Both the position numbers and the translations under genes were made by a program. From Psoroptes ovis (taxonomy: Eukaryota; Arthropoda; Arachnida; Sarcoptiformes; Psoroptidae), in the NCBI GenBank assembly GCA_002943765.1, contig PQWQ01000010.1, positions 250,501 through 314,500 on the forward strand: a stretch of DNA of 64,000 nt. Reading direction: 5' to 3'. Below the pieces are notes generated by a model that saw only the letters and a list, made by a program, of their open reading frames with translations, made no database searches and was not told where the DNA came from. This document shows, piece by piece, positions 42,701 to 51,700 of this stretch. The first letter of the stretch is position 1. The number at the start of each line of letters is the position of its first letter.

Positions 42701-45700
42701 GGTGAAACCAACTTTCCTTTGAAAAAAAAAATCAATAAAACAATCAGCCACAGCCGCAAACGAAGACATCTGCAAGACTTAAAACATGTGAAACAAGTGG
42801 AAAATATTCAACAAGTCATCATCATCCATACCGAGGTATTCGAAATATTCAATACATACTTTCTGTATTCAATCGTTCAAATTCATACAAGTATGAACAT
42901 TTCAAAGGTAAAAGCTGAGCCATAGTTGAAACCAAAGATTATTTAATAATAATCTTTGATTTGAAGAAATAGAAATGAAAAGTAATGATCAACAATAATG
43001 ATAATAATCATGTCATTTACCATGATTACGATGATTGGAAGACGATGACGATAATAATAACCAACCATATCATCTGTTTACGATCAAAATTTTTTTTTTT
43101 TGAAAATAAAGATAAATACATGGACAGAAATATGACGATTTCAAGGGGGAAAATTGTACAGAAATGTGTACGCGAAGATATTTATGTGAATCAACGATCA
43201 TGTCATACGTGAATCAGTATTTTATGATGGCAAAAAATGTAAAAACCGGTAAATGTTTACTAATTCCAAAGAAAACAGTGACAATTTCATTCAATTTTAA
43301 AACATTCATTTTCATTTGGGTTGAAATATATTAGGTTGTCCTATAAGTTCTTGCCGTTTTTTATGTTTTTTTTTTATTCGAAAAATGGCAAGAACTTGTG
43401 GGACAACTTAATATATTCGAAATTCGAATTAATCGAAAATTTTAATCAAAAAAAAAAAAAAAAAACAAAACAAATACAAAAATTAAATCATTTGAAATGA
43501 AAAGTGAATTTAGGTCATACATATTACATTAAATCATCAAATATATGACATGCAAATATCATCATCATTTGAAAAACAATTTAAATACAACCGGTATTTT
43601 TCTATTTTAATGAATGAGATTCAAATGTAATTAAAATGTTGTGGAAAACATTAAATATAATCAAGAGAGTCAAATTTCTAATAGAGCACAGACACACTAA
43701 TGCATTGAACAATCAAATCAATTTTAAACCAATTTTTAAAACTTAATTAATCATAATTCAAATTAAATACTACGACGGATATTCATGAGAACGTAATGAT
43801 CTACGGATTTCCCACTATAATTTCTAGAAGATTTCGTTTTCCTTCAAAAATTTTTAATTATGAAATTTTAATTATTCTTAAGGATTCATTAAATCGATCA
43901 GATATTATAAAGGCAAATCAATCAATTTAATGATTAAATGATTATTGATCGATTAAGATTGATTAATTAAACGATAAACATTCATTTCCAGTAGTTCTCA
44001 TACGAACAACAATTTTATACATAAAGTAATTATGGATCAATTTAATCAAATTATTTTGATTGGTTGAATTAAAGCAAACAAAAACAAAAATAATTTCAAA
44101 AACAGTGGCAGTAATTACTAAGGTGGCTTGTCCAAAGTTATAAATAAACCAATGACCAACTTGAAAAATGAAAACTGGGAAAACTGACCAATCAATGAAT
44201 TTTGTCATTGGATCAATGAAAGGAAAGCCAGAAATATCAATCCAGTCCATTCAAGCATCGAACACTAATCCAATTGAGGCTCTCATCTCGCTCATCAATG
44301 AGCGAAAAATATGTGTCAATATAAATCTGTCAGATATCTTCGGGATGCACTGAACAGATTTTGGACTGAAAAGTTTCAATTTAAACAGAGCACACACAGA
44401 AAATAACTGGCGAAATTTGATTAAATTCAATTGGAAAAATCAGTGAAAAATCGATGGAAATCGTTCGATCGAATCATTATCATCAATGATTACTGATTAA
44501 AATCGATTAAAATTGATTGATTTTTCCATTTTTTCACAAATAAACTTTGAATCGAAGGTAAAAACAATCGAAAATCGAATCAATAGAAACCAATTCCAAC
44601 CATCTGATCCGATAATCCTTCGAAGAACCAATTTGACAAATGAGATCTCATTTCATAGCTGAAACAATCAGATCAAATTGGTTGACCGCCATAAGCAATC
44701 GTCACTTAAATACACATAGAACAATAGAAAATAACCTACAAAAAACTGGTCATCATCATCATCGTCATTATCATTATTCAAATATTAATAATTGACACTG
44801 ACCTTCAACTTTTTGAATAAATAAAGAAGACAATCAAACACACACAAAAGCCAAGATAATAATCTACATCATAATCATTGACATCCAAAGACATCATTAA
44901 TTTCTAACAAAGGTATATGAATGGATGCGCATCCATTATCTCCAAAGTGTTCAAAGTAAATAAAATGAAACTGAATCGAATCGAAAATTGACCATGGAAA
45001 AATTGACCAAGAAAACAAATATTTATGACCCATAAAATGAGCCAAAAACAATACCCGAGGGAGAAATATTGATGATATTTTCGGAAAGTTTTTCCCGAAG
45101 AAAAATGGATCAAAATTATGCAATGACTGTCACAAATGATGATCGGACAATGATGATTGGTAAATCACTGAATATTTTCTTGATTTGATTTAATTTTTTC
45201 GAAAAAATTTTATTTGATTTCAACTCTGGCCAATATCCATTAACGAAATGATGTATGAAATGATGCATCCACTTCCATCATTTCATTCATTGTTTACTCG
45301 ACTGCCACAAAAATATGAAATATCTCAAACGAAAAATCGAGCATCCAAAAGCTATTTTTACTCGTAATTTTCATTTTGAAAATCAAAAAAAATTGACCAC
45401 AAATAATTTTCAAATTTCAATGAGAAAATCACCATTGATTATTTTTGCTGCTGACGTATTAATACGTTTTTAACTAAATTGTTACTGTGTGGAATATGAC
45501 GTACCAATACGTCTCGACAGCCATAGTGTATTGAAAACAGCCGGCATTCAAAAGTCAAGTTAGAAATTAAATTACCGGACACTTATGGATGTGAACAAAA
45601 ATGGAAGGATGGAAAAATGAATCCACACTACAACAACAGAAGCGAAATATTTGAAAATATTTTGAAATATTTTCTGAAGAAAAATCCATTGAAAAAATGT

Positions 45701-48700
45701 GACCATTGTCAACAATTGATTATTCATTTTGAAAAATTCAATTCGGAAAAATGTAAGAGAAAAATAATACAAAAAATAAATGAATAAATTCAACTTACCG
45801 ACTGGAAGATTTTCAGCGACACGTTCAAATCGACGATTTTCGCCAAGTGGATAAAATCTGCATGCTATTCATTCATTTAATGTGTTTCGAAAAAAAAAAG
45901 ATAAGAAAATGATTAGAAAATTGAATTGGAAAGTGATTCGGTACAAATTAAATTAATGAATTTCAAAATTAAAGGCATTAATCTTAGATCAAACACTTAA
46001 TCATAAAGTATTGAAGCTTTAAAGTTTTGAATCAAAGTATTGAAGAAAGGTATCAATGCTTGTTTATTTTCAAATTTTAAAAATTTTTTCACACAAAAAA
46101 AAATCAAAGGAATAAATAAATAAATAAAAATCATTGATCACTCATTGATTCAATGATAATAAACACGCAAACATATGTATTCATATGGCCGTTTTGTTTC
46201 AAGATTTGAAAAATATTCACACAAAAACCATACAATGTCATTGCTGTTTGTTTGTAAGTGTTTGTATGTGGTTTGTTTGAACAAGAACAAAGCTACACGA
46301 AGACATTGAATTTTGCTTTGTGGAAAATGATGGAAAAAAACTTGAAAATTAACGAATCAAATTAACAAAAATTGGAAAATAATGAATGGTGAATCAATGG
46401 CAGAAATCATTGATTTTCACTGATTTTTTGTTTGAAATTTTGTATAATTTTCCATTAAAAAAATTCATTTTTCAATGAATTAATACACGAAAATTCATGA
46501 ATTTTTCTTCATTTTTTTGATATCAAATTGAAAAAACAAATCATCTTTGAAATGTCTTCGAAGATGATTGAAATTCATTGATTATATCAAATAACTATTA
46601 TTCATAATTTTTTCAGGATATTTTCAAAGGCCAAAGTCTTTGTTTTTCAATGTATGCATGGACAATCGATTAATTGAAACACACATACGTAGCAGACATC
46701 TGACACTGATATTGATAGTATAATCTGATATCGTCCATTCCCAAATATGATTAACACATAATGGACAATTGGATTACATGGATTTTTGAATCGAATCGTA
46801 ATCCAAGCGATGCACAAACCATTCAAAAACAATTTGGCCACTGTGCATTTTTGCTGCACTGACCGATCAAATCATTTCAGTCAAAACATTTCAAATCGTC
46901 CATTTACATGGAATGAATCCACACTCACTCAATGACTTCCAAGACTTAAAACAAAAGCAAATTGTAGTAGCGAAATGACTTGTTTAAATGAATTCATTCA
47001 TTTAATAATCATTCATAGACGGAAACAACGATCATAATCGTCATAATCATCATCATATATGAAAACAATGAGATTATTATTATAACAATTAATTGTAATA
47101 TGTGTGTGTGTGTCTAATACAATTTGCCAGTTGTTTGTTTATATTTATTGTTATATATTCACATAATAATCTTTATTTTATTTTTCAAATATTCAAAGTT
47201 GAAATAGTTTTGAATACAAACAAACATATTAATTCATATTTTTCATATGATTATGTTCATATGGAAGGACAGATAGATTTGTATTTATGAAAAAAAATAA
47301 TGAATGATAAATGTTTGTGAATTATCATTGTTAATAAGCACAGTAGTAACAATAAGAAATTATTTTAATTCATTTCTTGTGTGATGATGATCAAGATAAT
47401 GGTGAGCAATGGCGGCCAGTGGCCAGTAAGTAGCCAACCACCAAAACAACAAATCAACCGAATTAATGAATGAATCTTTGAGAATAGTAAACAATACAAC
47501 AACAACAATAGTGAACAACAAAACAAAAAAAACAAAGGCAATTGTAAATTCATCATTCATTCATGAATGTTCATCATTTTTAAAATGATGTTTAAGACTG
47601 ACTAATTAAAAGGGAAATTTTTAAAGTTTATTTGCTGTTCATTTAGCATCATTCAAAGTATTTAGAAAATAATTTCAATAAATTGGAAAATCAATTTCAA
47701 AAATGAATGAATGAATGAACAATTGCAAATCAATCAATTTTTGTATTTATTTACTTATTCGGCCAGAAAGAAAAGTCATAGATAAATACACCTTATTATA
47801 CACCATAGAATGGACTTTATTCATTCATTCTGACCATTTCAATACCTTTTAGAATAGCCATTCATTTTATGAAAAATGAAAAACGGTAAAAAGAAAAATG
47901 ATTGATTGATAAATATACCCAAAGCACATTTGGAACTTATCAATTTTTCCCGATCTAATCAATGATTTAAAATGAAGATTTCATTTTTTCAATTCATTCT
48001 AAACTAAAATTGATTACATTTTATTCAAAAAAAATACATCATACATCATCGACACATTCATTTTTCAATCAAAAATTCAATCTTCGATCAAATGATTGAA
48101 TGAACCAGCCAAAAATATTCACAAATATTCAAATAACTTATCTTCAAAAAGAAATCAGATTTGAATCAAAAGAAATGATTGGTTTTCATTTCATTTTTTT
48201 TTTTTTTTTTTTTTGAAAAAAATTCAATACATTTCTTATATCGACAATACTATTAGGCTGTCCGTAAAATTCTGGCCGATTTTCATGAACAACTCTATTG
48301 TGATTAAGCCGAATGAACTTTTCGGTCAGCCTTATAAATATTTTGAAAAAAAAATACCAGAAATAATTATGAAATGAATTGTATTTCAATGTGTGTGGAT
48401 GCAATAAATTATCATATTTTTGAATCTCAAAAATATGAAATGAATACCGACCAAATGAATTTCGGCGGTAAATTGAAGCAAACAAAAAACAACCGACAAC
48501 AAAAAAAATGACAAAAGGTTATAAATAGAGCACTGTGGATGTATAGCCCTTGGAAAAGCCACGATTTTTCAATGGGCAAATATTCAAAATTTTAAAACCA
48601 AAATCAAAATCAAAACAAAATCATTTAACATTTGACAAACATTTTTTTCAAAATCTGGTTCAACAAAATAACAATTATTATTATGCTTAAAACCTGTCAT

Positions 48701-51700
48701 TCTATTCAATATTCATTCAAAGAAATATTAGCCTAAAGCCTCATGATCATCAATTGTTTGTTGTCATCAGATGCTGAAGCTGGTTTGATGATTGAAATCA
48801 TGAACATTTCGAGCAATGACGAATGGCCAATGATCAATTGACCAAAGATAATGATGACAGCAAAAATGATTCACATTCGAATCAAACAGTAATCATCACC
48901 ATTATCATTATTATTATCAAGGTTAAAGGCTTTGAAGGCTTCACAAAGCATCATCATCCAACAGCAATCATCAATATTTTGAAAATCCATTTTGTTCAAT
49001 GGAATGATCAAAATGGAAAGAATTTTTAAATTTTTGCTGAAGCATCTTTGATTTGTGGTCAATTTCGAGTGGTTCATTTCAGAAGTTTACGAAATATAAA
49101 TGTATATTGGGCCATTATTACGCTTGTACAAATTTGGATGTTGGCTATGAGTGAATTTATTTTTAGTCATTATGATAAAATGGATAAAATTGAAACATGA
49201 ATAAAATATTTTACCACGTACTATTAGGTTGTCCGTAAAGTTTTGGCCGATTTTCAAGAGCATCTCTATTGAAAAAGCCGAGTGAACTTTTCGGACAACC
49301 TGATATTTTATCACGTATGATATATGCATAACTTGTAATTTTCATTTTTTGATTTAAAGGTGGAACACATACATTTCGAATTATCGAAATAAATTTTTGG
49401 AAATTATCATTAATGATACATTCTAAGCATCTAATGAGATCATTACAAATCATCACCATTCGCTCATCATTGAGGCCAGTAGGTCTACTAATAATTCAAG
49501 GTGATATTTCATTTAAGAAAATCATAAATTTTAAAAAATTAAGAAAATTAATTAAAACAAGGTTTTTGTTTTTATCAATTTTTAAAAACAATGATAATTA
49601 TCTATCTCTAATTGAAAATATTTGCTTTGTTAGATTGATTTACGAACACAACAAAACATTATTGATGCATCCAACGATCGATTGATCGATGCATCAATTT
49701 GAATCTGAATATCTTGTGGATGCATTATCAGTTTTTAAGCAAAATTTAATGTATTTTTAATGAAATATCTTGTCGAAAAATGACAAGGTCCCTTGTTTCA
49801 AAATTATATTCAAAATATAAATGAATTTCAATGGAAAATTTAATAAATTTATGAATTTTTGTTTGGACTACAATCAATCCGAATAAATAGAAATTCAATG
49901 ATATTTGAAAAAAAATTTCAATAAAAATCATATTTAAACAATAATAATTATCATTTTCAATTGTTATTTGTGAAATCAAAAATTGGAATAATCAAATAAT
50001 GAATAGATTATGAATGAATTATGATGATGATGATCAACGAGGATAAATAATTGAATATATATCATCAATTGAACAAAATGGGGAAATGAAAAATTGAAAT
50101 TGAAATTGAAATAATCCTATTCAATATTTTCACATTCGATTCAATTATCCCCATCGAAAATTCAAAAGATTTTCATTGTTATTAGACTGTCCGAAAAGTT
50201 CATTCGGCTTAATCCAAAGAGTTGCTCATGAAAATCGGCTAGAACTTTGCGGGCAACTTAATATTTTCAATTGATTTTCATCATAACAATAAGACATTTT
50301 TATGTTTATTTTATTTATTAAATTTTTCATATTTCATCAAAGAAAACAAATAAAATGATAATACCACAGAAGCCATATTTTTCATACGATAAAATCTGAT
50401 ATTTTTCAAAATATAATAAGATCAAAACTATTTGAACGCGAGATGTTCAAATACAATACTATTATCACTGTTATTTCAATGCATTAAGGCCATTTGAAAG
50501 CTGAACTTTTCACTTGTTCAAGATGAATGAATGAATGAATGAATCATTCAAACAGACAAACAAACACATATAATATTTACATTGTAATAATAATAATAAT
50601 AATGAATGTGATGACTCTCTGTCATTTTTTTATTATTATTATTATAATATTTTGTTTTAAACATCAAAATTCAATTTTGATTTCTCTTTATTAGTATTAT
50701 TTATGTTGGCCGAAAAGTTTTGGCCAATTTTCATGAACAACTCTTCGAATTAAGCCGAATGAACTTTTCGGACAACCTAATATATTTTTTGTAATATTTT
50801 CGCGATCGGTCAATCAATTTAGTTGAATAATGCATAGATAGATACACATGCAGTGTGATTCTTTGATTAAACATTTACAAAAATTTTCTGTATTTGATTG
50901 ATTATATTACAAAACAGCGCGCATAAACATATCAAATGAATGATGCCTTTGAAATCAAATATTTGAAAATTTACACACATTTTCATTTGTCAATTGGTTA
51001 CTTGTCATTTTATTTGTGTGTTTATATCATACATTCATTCATTCATTGAATAATGAAGAAAAAAAAAAATGACACAATTGAAAGCTTTCATTCAATAATA
51101 ATCATTGTTGTTTTTACGATTATTATGTAATCATAAATATTTGTTTGATTCATTGATGATTTCAAAGTTTTGTGTATTCGTCAAATTCGAATACGTGTGT
51201 TGTTGAAAAATATTGCATTATTCAAACAATCAAATATAAAAGGTTATAACCTTATTAAAAAATTAATTTTTTTTTCTGTTCTTCTTTGAAATTGACAATT
51301 TAAAAAATTTGTAAATAAATTAAATTCAATTCAGGTGAAAATTAATTGATACACACACAGTGAAACAATGAAGAAATAATTTCAATTGTTCCGGACGCAA
51401 AAATTCTCATTGAACTGAATGACACTTGAGCATTGGAATCAATTTTTCTATGTTGGAATATAATGACTAGAAATCTGAAATATTAGATTGTCCGAAAAGT
51501 TCATTCGGCTTAATTCGAAGAGTTGCTCATGAAAATCGGCCAAAACTTTCCGGACAAACTAAATATAAAATGGTTCCAAGCACACAAAGATTATGGGTGC
51601 AGTTTATCATTATAATGATATCTTAAGTGGACAAATTACGTATTTGTCGCATATATTTTGAATAGGAAAAAATTTTCGAAATGAAATTTTGACCTGTGAA

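Larger units (their letters stand above)
41979..45798 (-). other. Cadherin intron 2 (3.8 kb)
   Basis: It contains one class B hairpin at 43329 and GACGTA repeat copy B at 45453. A 175-codon minus-strand ORF (42232-42759) was considered and rejected as a gene. Confidence 0.75.

Noticed and set aside
42232..42759. 175-codon minus-strand ORF, the longest unexplained ORF in the window
   Set aside because: It lies wholly inside a cadherin intron, is rich in Phe/Ile/Lys as expected from AT-rich DNA, and shows no domain. Long chance ORFs are plausible at this composition, although the stop codons are AT-rich too.
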